Source: Colwellia chukchiensis (GTDB lineage Bacteria > Pseudomonadota > Gammaproteobacteria > Enterobacterales > Alteromonadaceae). From it: DNA of 64,000 nt. Of the stretch, positions 53,647 through 62,348 are shown one piece after another. The notes beneath the pieces were generated by a model that saw only the letters and a list, made by a program, of their open reading frames with translations, was not told the DNA's origin and searched no databases. The DNA lies in NCBI RefSeq assembly GCF_002104455.1, contig NZ_NBOC01000001.1, positions 496,001 through 560,000 on the forward strand. The letters run 5' to 3'. A program made the translations under genes and the position numbers. Position 1 is the stretch's first letter. Each line of letters begins with the position of its first letter.

Positions 53647-54627
53647 TTAATCTTGATTAGCAAGTGCACCGAGCTCTTGCTTGGCCAGATAGTTGTCCAT
53701 GGTTGAGCGTAATAATTTATACAGTAAAATTGAGCCATCAATTTCTTCTTTACGGTTGGTTAAACTTTCAATGTTTAAGCCCAGCGGTAATTGGTAAGGT
53801 AGTACAGCGTCAAGAATTTGAACTAAAGTGTTAGTGCAAATTCTAATGGACTCATACAAAGGGTGCTTAGCATTTAAAATGCGCAAGCTGGTGGCTTCAG
53901 GCACGCTGACACCAAGCCATTCAATAAATTCTAAAGTTTTTTCACTGCCACAGGGCGAAAAGGTCAAAATAATCCGTTGCGGTTTGATACCTTGTTGCTG
54001 GCATTCAATGGCATACCGGGTCAACATGTCTATGGTGGCTTGCGCATTATAAATGGCTTGTGAAATAAAGAAGTTGCAACCCTGCTGGTGCTTTTCAATT
54101 AACTTAGCATGTTCATTACGTTTATTGGCATGGCGCTCAGCTATGGTAATGCCGCCAATGAAAAAGTCATTATCATTGGCAACAAGTGCTTGATAAGCGT
54201 CTCCTAACGGTAAGCTAATCGTATTCTTATTAGACGGACTGCCAACGAGTACAATGTCGCGCACGCCATATTTGTGCCAAGCGTCATTTGCCCACTGGTT
54301 AAAGTCGGCGTTATTTGATTGCACCACGCTTTTATAAGTGATAACAGGTCGTTTCGACTTTTCATTTAAAAGCGATGAATAGAGCCTAGGATCGTGAGTC
54401 GATTTAAATGGAAATGGGCGCGGCTTTGAAGTACGAGAGTCTTCATCTTGAATGTCATAAACAATTAAGCCATCAAAGTCGATATCGCTAACGCGTTCAA
54501 GCAGTTTATCTGCGATGGCTGAAACTTGGGCTATAGGCGTGTCACTTTTAGGTGGCGTAGTGCCAATAAAATATACGCCGCGATTGACGTCATTATATCG
54601 CGCTCTTAATTCTGAACCGTTTTTCAC
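53647..54627 (-). CDS. Methylenetetrahydrofolate reductase-like protein
   Basis: A 326-residue cytoplasmic protein resembling the MTHFR TIM barrel: an early Asp/Glu-containing strand (DGLIVYDIQDEDSRTSKPRP), GVRDIVLVGSPSNKNT, FFIGGITIAERHAN, a CNFFISQAIYNAQATIDML segment (MetF has a similar FFVSQPVF-type strand), and IILTFSPCGSEKTLEFIEWLGV. It is divergent from classical MetF, lacking the usual N-terminal FE-F-P-K pattern, and no met genes are near. Activity on methylene-THF is therefore uncertain; some such proteins act with unusual partners or folate forms. Confidence 0.65.
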   Translation of the reverse strand: MKNGSELRARYNDVNRGVYFIGTTPPKSDTPIAQVSAIADKLLERVSDIDFDGLIVYDIQDEDSRTSKPRPFPFKSTHDPRLYSSLLNEKSKRPVITYKSVVQSNNADFNQWANDAWHKYGVRDIVLVGSPSNKNTISLPLGDAYQALVANDNDFFIGGITIAERHANKRNEHAKLIEKHQQGCNFFISQAIYNAQATIDMLTRYAIECQQQGIKPQRIILTFSPCGSEKTLEFIEWLGVSVPEATSLRILNAKHPLYESIRICTNTLVQILDAVLPYQLPLGLNIESLTNRKEEIDGSILLYKLLRSTMDNYLAKQELGALANQD

Positions 54628-54765
54628 TGTTACTGCTTCTTGTTAATTGCTTTGTGGGGCAATTATCTTACCTTGTTGACAATTAAAAATCAGCGCTCAG
54701 TTAATAATTATTTTCACCCGTTTATAGTAATTAAACATAACTCAGCTGCCGCTAATTTAGCTTGC

Positions 54766-55731
54766 TTATTGGTGCGTGAATACGTCAATTTGCTGCAGGA
54801 TTTCGGTTTTATTTTTTAGCAGTTTGATGGCGTCAAATAGCGCTTGTGCTTGTGGGTATTGTAATCTTAGGTAACGAAGCCATTGCTTTAAACGACTGCT
54901 AAAGTAAAAGCTTTTATCGCCTTGAAGCTCAAGTGCACTATAACGTTTTAGTAAAGCTGCTAGCTCAGTCCACGGCATAGGTACTTGATTAAATTTAATG
55001 ACATTAGCTAAGTTAGGTAAAGCTAATGCGCCGCGACCTAACATTAGGTTTGCGGTTTGACTTTGCTTGATGCAGGTTTTGGCATCTTGAAGACTCCAGA
55101 TCTCTCCGTTTGCAAATATTTCAAGTGTATACTTGTTCGCAATTTCGCCAATAAAGTGCCAATAAGCCGGGGGGCGATAGCCGTCTTGTTTAGTGCGGGC
55201 ATGAATGGTCAGTTGATTTACTTTTGCAGACTCAATGGCACTGACAATTTCGTCCAGTTTTGAAGCATCATTAAAACCGAGTCTGATTTTGGCGGATAAG
55301 GTATATTCAGCGCCAATAGCGTTTCGAATACTGGATAATATTTGATAAATTTTTTCTGGCTCGTTAAGTAGTATCGCGCCGCCTTTACTTTTGTTGACGG
55401 TTTTTGCCGGGCAGCCAAAATTTACATCAATACCGTGAGAGCCTAACGCTAGCGCTCTAACGGCATTTTCTGCCATCCAATTAGGCTCTTGACCAAGCAA
55501 CTGCATGCGTAATTTAGTACCACTTTCGGTATAGCAATTAGTGGCGATTTCTGGGCAAATTTTGCGAAACACATGTTTAGGCACCAGTGAGTCAACGACG
55601 CGAACAAACTCAGTGACGCAGAAGTCATATTGATTTAAAGAGGTTAATAGCTGGCGCATTAACGCATCAGCCACCCCTTCCATCGGCGCTAAAATTACTT
55701 TTTTTACTTGTGTCTCAATTGCGGTTTGCAT
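54766..55731 (-). CDS. dusC: tRNA-dihydrouridine(16) synthase DusC
   Basis: DusC is an FMN enzyme that reduces uridine 16 of tRNA. The 321 residues match E. coli DusC in ILAPMEGVADALMRQLL, FCVTEFVRVVDSLVPKHVF, LGSHGIDVNFGCPAKTVNKS (catalytic Cys about 104), LTIHARTKQDGYRPP, IFANGEIW and LMLGRGALALPNLA. The TEFVRVV and MEGV variants distinguish DusC from DusA and DusB. Single gene. Confidence 0.93.
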   Translation of the reverse strand: MQTAIETQVKKVILAPMEGVADALMRQLLTSLNQYDFCVTEFVRVVDSLVPKHVFRKICPEIATNCYTESGTKLRMQLLGQEPNWMAENAVRALALGSHGIDVNFGCPAKTVNKSKGGAILLNEPEKIYQILSSIRNAIGAEYTLSAKIRLGFNDASKLDEIVSAIESAKVNQLTIHARTKQDGYRPPAYWHFIGEIANKYTLEIFANGEIWSLQDAKTCIKQSQTANLMLGRGALALPNLANVIKFNQVPMPWTELAALLKRYSALELQGDKSFYFSSRLKQWLRYLRLQYPQAQALFDAIKLLKNKTEILQQIDVFTHQ

Positions 55732-55938
55732 CTTTGGCTAGCGATTATGTTGGTGGCGATTACGGCGTAACTTAGGGCAGGTATACTACCCTAAGCTAAA
55801 GCGAATAGGAATGCTAGCTCAGATACTTCTTAGCAGCGCCGTACTCTCTGTTCGTCGATGATAGTCGCATAGCCTAAAACAGAAGTTATGCTGTTGTTGC
55901 TATTGATTATGACTTTACTAAATCAATCAATGGTCAAG

Positions 55939-57864
55939 TTAAATTATACTTTTGTTTAAAAAAGCTAACACATTTTTCATATATTCAGCTTGGTTTTCAG
56001 GGTTATAAAATCCATGACTTTCGCTGCTAAATTTATGCCAAACATAAGGTTTTTGGGCTTGTTCCAATGCAGATATTAAACGAGCGGCATGTTCAAATGG
56101 TACTTGTTTGTCTTTTTTACCGTGGGCAATCATTAACGGAATTTTGATCTGCTCAACGTGATGCACTGGTGACATGCTTTTATGTATGGCTTGATCTGCT
56201 CCTAACGTGCGCGTTAAGTAAGCTTTGCCAAAGCGTAAATTTTGAATGTTACCCTCATCGAACATCAACTCGAGATCATAAACACCAGCATAAGCAATCG
56301 CGCAGCGGTAGGTTTCAGGATATTTTATCGCACTTTGAATGGCAGAATAGGCACCAAAACTCGAGCCCATAATACAAGCTTTGTTTTTAGCTGCTAGGCC
56401 TGCATTAATAGCCCATTGGTAAGCTTCGTAAATATCTTGTTGAATAAGTGAGCCCCAATTGCCGTATCCTGCTGCTTCAAAACTCGCGCCGTAACCCGTT
56501 GAGCCGCGAAAATTTACCTGTAAAACAGAATAACCATTTAAGGCTAAATATTGTACTGTTGGTGAGTACTGCCAATTATCACGATCATGAGGTCCGCCAT
56601 GTACGAGTATAACGGTTGGTGGAATGGCCCCCTTAACTTGTTTTTTTGCTTGGGTAAAGTAGCCTCTAATTTTTAGCCCATCGGACGAGGTAAATTCAAT
56701 GGGATCCGTGTAAGCTAATTGCTTCGCGTCTACTTTAGGGTAGTATTTAAATAAACTGCTCAGCTTATTATTAACAAGGTCATAAATGTAAAAGCGACCT
56801 GCTTCAATATCTGACGATACACGGACAATATAAATATCGCCTTTTTCTGTTCGGCTGGTGATGTCGATAGACTGGTCAGGAAAGGTAGCAACTAATTGTT
56901 TAAAAACTTGAGTTTCCTTTAGCTCTTTATCTATTAAATAATAGCTAGGAAAGCCATTGCTGGTCGCAACCGCATAAATATTTTTTTCATCACTGGTGAG
57001 TTTTATTTGGGTAATATCACTTTTATTATCAGAAATAATCGGCTGCATTTCACCCGTGTGTAAATTTAATTTAAATAAGCCTCTTTTATCTTGTTTAAAA
57101 TTATCTAATACTAATAAATTATCGCCTGAATCATCTAATGTAAGGGCTTTAAAGTTAGAGCCATATTTGTCTGATGGTAACTTTTGCCATTGATCGCCTT
57201 TGCGTACATGCACTTCTTTACGGTATTGATCACTTAAGCCGGTAAGGGCCATAACGTCACCCTTGGTGTCGGTAATGTAGCTGGCATAAGGCACGGGGGC
57301 GCCAATAACCAATTTCTTTACTTTACCGTTGTAAATATTGAGCTTATAAAGGCCTGAAATTGTGCTCCCCCAAGGAGTTGAGCTAATTAATATATTTCTT
57401 TTATCGTCAGGCAATATGTCAATGACATCGGCCCAGCCATCTATTTTCTTTTTCTTTTTTAAGCGATGCCCTAAATCAGTATCTACATTACGGTAACCAT
57501 AAATGAGTTCGCCGGCGCTCCCGTCGATGTTAACCGCGAATAATTCGCCATAAAATTGTAGTTGTTCTAGCCAAGGTTCGCGTTGATGTATTTTTATGAC
57601 CACACGCTCGTTATTGGCCCAAAAGTAACTACCCACTTCATTTTTGCCTGGTAATGTGGTGGAGCCTGACATTTTCATGGTTTTACGATTGATAAAAATT
57701 AATGCTCGCTTGCCGTTAGCGTCCATTACCGCCGCAATATGTTTGCCGTCAGGAGATATTTTTACTGCTTGATATTTTTTTCTTTCGAATAAGTGCGCCC
57801 AGTCTTCCGCTTGCGCTGAAGTGATACTAAGTACCAATAATAGCGATAAGTAAATTGCTTTCAT
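55939..57864 (-). CDS. Exported S9 family prolyl oligopeptidase
   Basis: A 641-residue secreted serine peptidase of the acylaminoacyl/dipeptidyl peptidase branch. Signal peptide at about 1-19 (MKAIYLSLLLVLSITSAQA), then a beta-propeller of WD/PD40-like repeats (KISPDGKHIAAVMDANGKRA) to about 370, then an alpha/beta hydrolase. The catalytic Ser is in GSSFGAYSA, the Asp in HGKKDKQVP and the His in SESHGFYN. Start chosen at 57864, with AAGGA upstream and the signal peptide directly following, over a 12-residue extension. It likely trims peptides in the periplasm. Confidence 0.92.
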   Translation of the reverse strand: MKAIYLSLLLVLSITSAQAEDWAHLFERKKYQAVKISPDGKHIAAVMDANGKRALIFINRKTMKMSGSTTLPGKNEVGSYFWANNERVVIKIHQREPWLEQLQFYGELFAVNIDGSAGELIYGYRNVDTDLGHRLKKKKKIDGWADVIDILPDDKRNILISSTPWGSTISGLYKLNIYNGKVKKLVIGAPVPYASYITDTKGDVMALTGLSDQYRKEVHVRKGDQWQKLPSDKYGSNFKALTLDDSGDNLLVLDNFKQDKRGLFKLNLHTGEMQPIISDNKSDITQIKLTSDEKNIYAVATSNGFPSYYLIDKELKETQVFKQLVATFPDQSIDITSRTEKGDIYIVRVSSDIEAGRFYIYDLVNNKLSSLFKYYPKVDAKQLAYTDPIEFTSSDGLKIRGYFTQAKKQVKGAIPPTVILVHGGPHDRDNWQYSPTVQYLALNGYSVLQVNFRGSTGYGASFEAAGYGNWGSLIQQDIYEAYQWAINAGLAAKNKACIMGSSFGAYSAIQSAIKYPETYRCAIAYAGVYDLELMFDEGNIQNLRFGKAYLTRTLGADQAIHKSMSPVHHVEQIKIPLMIAHGKKDKQVPFEHAARLISALEQAQKPYVWHKFSSESHGFYNPENQAEYMKNVLAFLNKSII

Positions 57865-58275
57865 CGTTAAAATCCTTTTTTTGCGTTGGCTGTTAAACAT
57901 TCCGTTACAAAGATGTTAACAGTTTGTTTAATTATCAGCAAATCCAAATCAAGTGCAACGTTCTTAGAGTTAGCTAATTAAATCACAGGCTTACTGAACG
58001 CTATTTCTTTGTTGTGGGTTGTTTAAGAGCGCAGTGTATTCATTGCTATAACATGGCTATGCTATGCGACTTGAAGCTAGTGTGGTGATTTATTTTTTAC
58101 TTGTGGTTTCATAAAGATAGCGCTAGTCTCAAAGGTGTTATAAGAAATATATGGCTTGTTAAATGTCGTGCTATAAATTAGTAACGCTTGAAATTTAATT
58201 AGCTTGGATATGGTCTTTTGTAATTAGCTATACATATAGATGTAGTGTCAATTTGAAAACTAAAAGGAAAAAGTG
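57865..58275 (+). other. Intergenic region upstream of the HvfA-like gene
   Basis: About 410 bases between divergent genes, without a supported gene. It must hold the promoters of both. I could not recognise a clear ECF-sigma or metal-regulator site. Confidence 0.5.
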
Positions 58276-58689
58276 ATGAAATTAATTAAAAAATCTTCGA
58301 TGGCGGCTTTGTTAGGCCTATTTGCATTAGCGGTTGCGGCTACAATGCCGGTAAAAGCTGAAACTAATCCATTTGCCACTCCTGAAGTAGTGACGCTTGT
58401 GTCAGCTGATAACCATGAGAAAGGCAAATGTGGTGAAGGTAAATGCGGTGAAGGCAAAATGAAGCACAAGGCCAAAGGCAAATGCGGTGAAGGTAAAATG
58501 AAGCACAAAGCCAAAGGCAAGTGTGGTGAAGGCAAGTGTGGCGAAGGTAAAATGAAGCACAAAGCCAAAGGCAAGTGTGGTGAAGGCAAATGCGGCGAAG
58601 GTAAAATGAAACGCAAAGGCAAGTGTGGTGAAGGTAAATGTGGTGAAGGTAAAGCGAAAAAAATGAAAGAAGGTAAGTGTGGCGAATAA
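58276..58689 (+). CDS. HvfA-like Cys-repeat precursor, candidate RiPP metallophore
   Basis: A 137-residue exported protein: signal peptide at about 1-28 (MKLIKKSSMAALLGLFALAV, ending PVKA), a short spacer to about 48, then low-complexity sequence made of ten GKCGE units, five preceded by E and five by K, separated in places by GKMKHKAK spacers. Every Cys lies in such a unit. HvfA of Haemophilus influenzae carries EGKCG motifs whose Cys are converted by HvfB (DUF692) and HvfC to oxazolone/thioamide pairs that bind copper. The leader plus repeat design matches that family. No DUF692 or DUF2063 gene is adjacent. Start is the ATG after AAAAGGAAAAAGTG; the overlapping GTG three bases earlier is possible. 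Confidence 0.82.
   Translation: MKLIKKSSMAALLGLFALAVAATMPVKAETNPFATPEVVTLVSADNHEKGKCGEGKCGEGKMKHKAKGKCGEGKMKHKAKGKCGEGKCGEGKMKHKAKGKCGEGKCGEGKMKRKGKCGEGKCGEGKAKKMKEGKCGE
58425..58686 (+). repeat. In-gene tandem repeat encoding GKCGE units
   Basis: Direct DNA repeats of about 15 bases (GGCAAGTGTGGTGAA and variants), in places joined by a 24-base spacer. Synonymous third-base variation (TGT/TGC, GGT/GGC) and constant protein sequence suggest selection on the protein. The array is prone to copy-number change. Confidence 0.85.
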
Positions 58690-58750
58690 GCCCAATGCTA
58701 ACTTTTGCTTAAGTATCAATTAGGCTTTATCATTACCAACACAATTAAGA

Positions 58751-58781
58751 TTAAAAACCACTTCAGCGTAAGTGGTTTTTT
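58751..58781 (+). terminator. Terminator of the HvfA-like gene
   Basis: An 11-bp stem AAAAACCACTT/AAGTGGTTTTT (58753-58763 with 58770-58780) with six-base loop and T-run, about 60 bases after the stop. It isolates the gene from the SDR downstream. Confidence 0.88.
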
Positions 58782-58817
58782 CATTTTTATAACAAGAAAC
58801 ATACTTAGGAAGTTGAT

Positions 58818-59483
58818 ATGAGTAAAAACGTAGTAATTACTGGCGCGAATCGGGGCATTGGTTTGGCAATGACGAAACACTTTCTCGCTCAGGGTGAGCA
58901 AGTGTTTGCCTTGTGTCGGCAAGCATCAGCTGAGTTGTCTGCACTGGCCGTTAATGTGATTGAAAATGTCGATGTGGCGAGCGAAAGTGGTTTAGATACT
59001 ATGGTTAGCGCCTTGGCCGGCGTAAGCATTGATGTATTGGTGTGTAATGCCGGTATTTTGCGTGACGAAAGCCTAGGCAAGTTAAGCATTGCCACCATCA
59101 GAGAGCAGTTTGAGGTGAACGCGTTAGCGCCGCTTTGCGTAGTTGAACGCTTGCATACACAATTAAACCCGGGGGCAAAAGTTGCCTTAATCACCTCGAG
59201 AATGGGCTCTATTGCCGATAACAGCTCAGGTGGACGTTACGGTTATCGTATGTCAAAAGCAGCGTTAAATGCCGCAGCTATGTCGCTACGCCATGACCTC
59301 GCGGCACAAAATATCGCTGTTGGTATCTATCACCCCGGTTATGTACAAACCGACATGGTGAATTACGGTGGTGATATTAGTGCTAATGAAGCCGCTGGAA
59401 AATTAGTTAATTTGATTAACCAATTAACCATGGCGGAGTCTGGCGTTTTTAAACACTCTAATGGCAGTGTTTTGCCTTGGTAA
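58818..59483 (+). CDS. SDR family oxidoreductase
   Basis: A 221-residue Rossmann-fold short-chain dehydrogenase. It has the NAD(P) motif TGANRGIG (8-15), NAG in VCNAGIL (about 76), the catalytic Ser region ITSRMGSI, and YxxxK in YGYRMSKAALN (about 148-152), followed by YHPGYVQTDM. Substrate unknown; the family branch resembles C-factor/YwfD-like SDRs. A TAGGAAG ribosome site precedes the ATG. Its end overlaps the next gene by seven bases. Confidence 0.9.
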   Translation: MSKNVVITGANRGIGLAMTKHFLAQGEQVFALCRQASAELSALAVNVIENVDVASESGLDTMVSALAGVSIDVLVCNAGILRDESLGKLSIATIREQFEVNALAPLCVVERLHTQLNPGAKVALITSRMGSIADNSSGGRYGYRMSKAALNAAAMSLRHDLAAQNIAVGIYHPGYVQTDMVNYGGDISANEAAGKLVNLINQLTMAESGVFKHSNGSVLPW

Positions 59484-59869
59484 ATCGCGCTGAAACTGCG
59501 TTGACAAGGTGCGTCGCTATCAACGAGAAACACAAAAAAATATGGCAAACTGTGCAGGCTATTCCTTATGGAAAGGTGGCCTGTTATGGTCAAATAGCTG
59601 ATTTAGCCGGCTTGCCTGGTCGCGCGCGTTTAGTGGGTAAGGCGTTAGGGGCAGCGCCCAAGCAGGGCTGGCGCGATCAAGCTGTGCCTTGGCATCGGGT
59701 GATCAATGCCCAAGGTAAAATCTCCTTTGCCGCCAACAGCGAGCACTTTCAACAACAGAAAAAACTATTGCAAGACGAGCAAGTAGTGGTTATTGCTGGC
59801 AAGGTAAAATTATCAGACTTTCAATGGCAACCTGATTTAGCAGAGTTGTTATTTGTTCTACAAGAATAA
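59477..59869 (+). CDS. Alkyltransferase-like protein (Atl, MGMT family)
   Basis: A 130-residue protein of the O6-alkylguanine-DNA alkyltransferase DNA-binding domain family. IPYGKVACYGQIADLAG and GRARLVGKALGAAP are the helix-turn-helix region, but the active site reads VPWHRVINAQG: the acceptor Cys of PCHRV is Trp. Such Atl proteins bind alkylated bases and flag them for nucleotide excision repair instead of repairing them. The TTG at 59477 overlaps the SDR; a TTG at 59501 in the same frame is also possible and would leave about 122 residues. Confidence 0.87.
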   Translation: MVNRAETALTRCVAINEKHKKIWQTVQAIPYGKVACYGQIADLAGLPGRARLVGKALGAAPKQGWRDQAVPWHRVINAQGKISFAANSEHFQQQKKLLQDEQVVVIAGKVKLSDFQWQPDLAELLFVLQE

Positions 59870-59940
59870 GTTTACAACTATGGCGAACACCCGAGATAGC
59901 TTGCTAGGTAGCCGCCTTGATAGCAAGCCTGCGTAGCCGG

Positions 59941-60894
59941 TTATAAGTGGGTACGAACTTCAAATAACTCAGGGAAAAAGCTGATATCTAAGGCTTTTTT
60001 TAAAAAGCCAACACCAGATGAGCCGCCAGTACCTTTTTTATAGCCTATGATGCGCTGCACTGTGTACATATGCTTAAAACGCCATTGCTGAAAGGCATCT
60101 TCAATATCCACCAGTTTTTCAGCCAGTTCATAAAGCTCAAAATATTGCTCAGGTTTTCGGTAAACACTTAGCCAGGCGTCAAGTACACTATCGTTTCGCT
60201 GATATGCTTGGCTAACATCGCGCTGAAGCAGTGTGTTATCTATTGGAAAGCCGGCCTTGGTTAACGCGATAATTACTTCATCGTATAAGCTATTTTTTCT
60301 CAGTAAGTTACTCAGCTCTTGGTAGGCACTACTGTTAGCTTGATGGACGTTAAGCATGGCAGCATTTTTATTACCCAATAAAAACTCAAGCTTACGATAG
60401 CCACAACTTTGAAAACCCGATGAGCGGCCTAAGTCATCACGAAACTTTAAATAGTCACTCGGGGTCAAGGTCGCTAATATATTCCAAGACTGGGTTAGCT
60501 GCATAAATATTTGTTTAACCCGCGCAATCACTTTAAATGCCGGACCAAAATTTTCAGCTTGAATAAAGCCAATGGCACTTTGTAATTCATGACCGGCCAG
60601 CTTTAACCATAACTCGCTGGTTTGGTGAATAATAATAAACAGCATTTCGTCATGCTCGCTAGTTAGCGGCTGTTGCGCTGACAATACTTGCTCAAGGCGC
60701 AGGTAATCGCCATATGACATTTCATCATTAAAGTCTTGGTGTATGCCTGACTCAAGTGGGCGTGTATTGTCATCCGCGTTGACATTGTTAGCCGAGTCAT
60801 GAAAAGGGCAATTGCTGAGCGGCTCTGTAGTTGATTTTTTCTGTTTGTTAGCCTGTTTTTTCGAGCCGGTTTTCTGGTTTTCGCCGTTAGTCAT
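59941..60894 (-). CDS. kynA: Tryptophan 2,3-dioxygenase
   Basis: A haem enzyme that opens the indole ring of tryptophan to N-formylkynurenine. The 317 residues contain MSYGDYLRLEQVLSAQQPL, DEMLFIIIHQTSELWLKLAGHELQ (substrate pocket), SSGFQSCGYRKLEFLLGNK, and haem region FKHMYTVQRIIGYKKGTGGS. A 55-residue hydrophilic Lys/Gln- and Asn-rich N-terminal extension precedes the conserved domain and is unusual in bacterial TDOs. It is the last gene of the kyn operon, with a four-base overlap with kmo. Confidence 0.95.
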   Translation of the reverse strand: MTNGENQKTGSKKQANKQKKSTTEPLSNCPFHDSANNVNADDNTRPLESGIHQDFNDEMSYGDYLRLEQVLSAQQPLTSEHDEMLFIIIHQTSELWLKLAGHELQSAIGFIQAENFGPAFKVIARVKQIFMQLTQSWNILATLTPSDYLKFRDDLGRSSGFQSCGYRKLEFLLGNKNAAMLNVHQANSSAYQELSNLLRKNSLYDEVIIALTKAGFPIDNTLLQRDVSQAYQRNDSVLDAWLSVYRKPEQYFELYELAEKLVDIEDAFQQWRFKHMYTVQRIIGYKKGTGGSSGVGFLKKALDISFFPELFEVRTHL

Positions 60895-62348
60895 GACTCT
60901 GTCCTTGTGGGGGATTTATTGCAAAATTTGGCGCTTGGTTTTTTAAATGCCGTTTGCGCGAGTTGGTAAAGTTTTTGGTAGACAAAGTCTTCTTGCCAGC
61001 AACTTTCTATGTCCGGAATTTGCATTATTTGTTGCATGACTTGTTGTTGCATATCACCGATCATTAGGGCTTGCGAGTAAGGCAGGTGTGGTGAAAAAGT
61101 CACCATGGCATACAGGGGGGTCCACAACTCGGGGTGACGCTTGTGAAATTCTGCTTCGATATTCTTTTGCAATAAAAAGTCAGCCTGACCAGACAACTCA
61201 CTCATTTCAATAAAGTTTCGCTGTGCTAATTCGGTAATGGCATCGGCATTGATTTTGCGTTGCGCTTGGTAGGCTGGCAATATTTTTGACCAATCGTGTT
61301 GATGCGCAGTTATTAACTCTGTAAGTACACGACAGTCTTCAAAGCCGCAGTTTAGTCCTTGACCATAAAATGGCACCATGGCATGAGCAGCATCGCCAAT
61401 AAGCGCAACTTTATTGTTGATCACCCAAGGGTCAACCTGCACTAAAAATAGTGGGTTGGCGCTTTTTTCCATAAACTCATCCACGGGATTTTCCAATAAC
61501 GGCATGGCATCGGCAAAGTGCGTTGCAAAAAACTGCTCAACCTCAGCACGTTCGGTTAATGACGCAAATGACAGCTCGCCTTGAAAATCAAGAAATAGTG
61601 TACAAGTAAATGAGCCGTCAGGGTTTGGCAAGGCAATGAGCATAAACTGCTTGCGTGGCCAGATATGCAGCGCATTTTTAGCCATTTTATATGAGCCGTC
61701 GGTATTGGCAGCAATATGCAATTCAATATAACTTTGTGGCATATAAGTTTGTTGATAACTAAAACGGGGTGTTTCTTGGGCTAAACGTCGCACTTTAGAA
61801 TAGGCGCCGTCAGCACCAAACAATAAATCTGCGGCTATTTTTTCAAGCTGATGCTCGTGCATAAAGCTGGCGCTGGCAGTGTTAAAGTCGACATCCACTA
61901 AGCGTTGCTCAAATTGCAGCTCGATGAGTGGCTCTTGTTCGGCTAAGCCCAATAATTGCTCGTTAATGCCAGCACGCGATACCGACCAAATGGCTTGTGA
62001 CTTTTTACCATAAGCTTGCTCAGTAATCGTGCCGTCAACGGCATGCATAACACGTTTGTGCATGGCAATGGCCTGTTGTTGCACTGCTTTATCGAGTCCA
62101 ACCGCGGCAAGTGCTAGCCAACCGCGATCAGATATCGCAATATTAATGGACTTACCTTGGTAGATATTTTTGATGCGCGAGTCAGGTCGCGATTCAAATA
62201 ACTTAATTGAGTAACCTTGGCGCGCTAACATGACCGCCAATAAGCTGCCCACAGGTCCAGCGCCTGCGATGGTAATGTGTTTTCGCGCCTGAGCTTTTTT
62301 GTCTGCTTTCGCTTTAGCGCTGGCGAGCATTCTGCTTGTTAACGACAT
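60891..62348 (-). CDS. kmo: Kynurenine 3-monooxygenase
   Basis: An FAD/NADPH enzyme that hydroxylates kynurenine to 3-hydroxykynurenine. The 485 residues show the FAD dinucleotide motif ITIAGAGPVGSLLAVMLARQ (about 25-44), KSINIAISDRGWLAL (family signature), LLFGADGAYSKVR, and VALIGDAAHAMVPFYGQGLN (GD motif). The C-terminal helical region is shorter than in eukaryotic, membrane-anchored KMO. It overlaps kynU by ten bases at its start and kynA by four at its end. Confidence 0.93.
   Translation of the reverse strand: MSLTSRMLASAKAKADKKAQARKHITIAGAGPVGSLLAVMLARQGYSIKLFESRPDSRIKNIYQGKSINIAISDRGWLALAAVGLDKAVQQQAIAMHKRVMHAVDGTITEQAYGKKSQAIWSVSRAGINEQLLGLAEQEPLIELQFEQRLVDVDFNTASASFMHEHQLEKIAADLLFGADGAYSKVRRLAQETPRFSYQQTYMPQSYIELHIAANTDGSYKMAKNALHIWPRKQFMLIALPNPDGSFTCTLFLDFQGELSFASLTERAEVEQFFATHFADAMPLLENPVDEFMEKSANPLFLVQVDPWVINNKVALIGDAAHAMVPFYGQGLNCGFEDCRVLTELITAHQHDWSKILPAYQAQRKINADAITELAQRNFIEMSELSGQADFLLQKNIEAEFHKRHPELWTPLYAMVTFSPHLPYSQALMIGDMQQQVMQQIMQIPDIESCWQEDFVYQKLYQLAQTAFKKPSAKFCNKSPTRTES

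Noticed and set aside
58425-58686. Regular DNA repeat that could suggest a CRISPR array
   Set aside because: Repeats are about 15 bases, in frame, without unique spacers, and encode a coherent protein.
58260-58719. Open frames antisense to the GKCGE repeat gene, rich in Leu-Pro-Ser-Pro-His or Phe-Thr repeats
   Set aside because: They are frame shadows of the repeat; the plus-strand frame has a signal peptide, ribosome site and family match.
59899-59928. Stem GCTTGCTA/TAGCAAGC between the Atl gene and kynA
   Set aside because: Loop of 14 bases and no T-run on either strand, so a terminator call is not supported.
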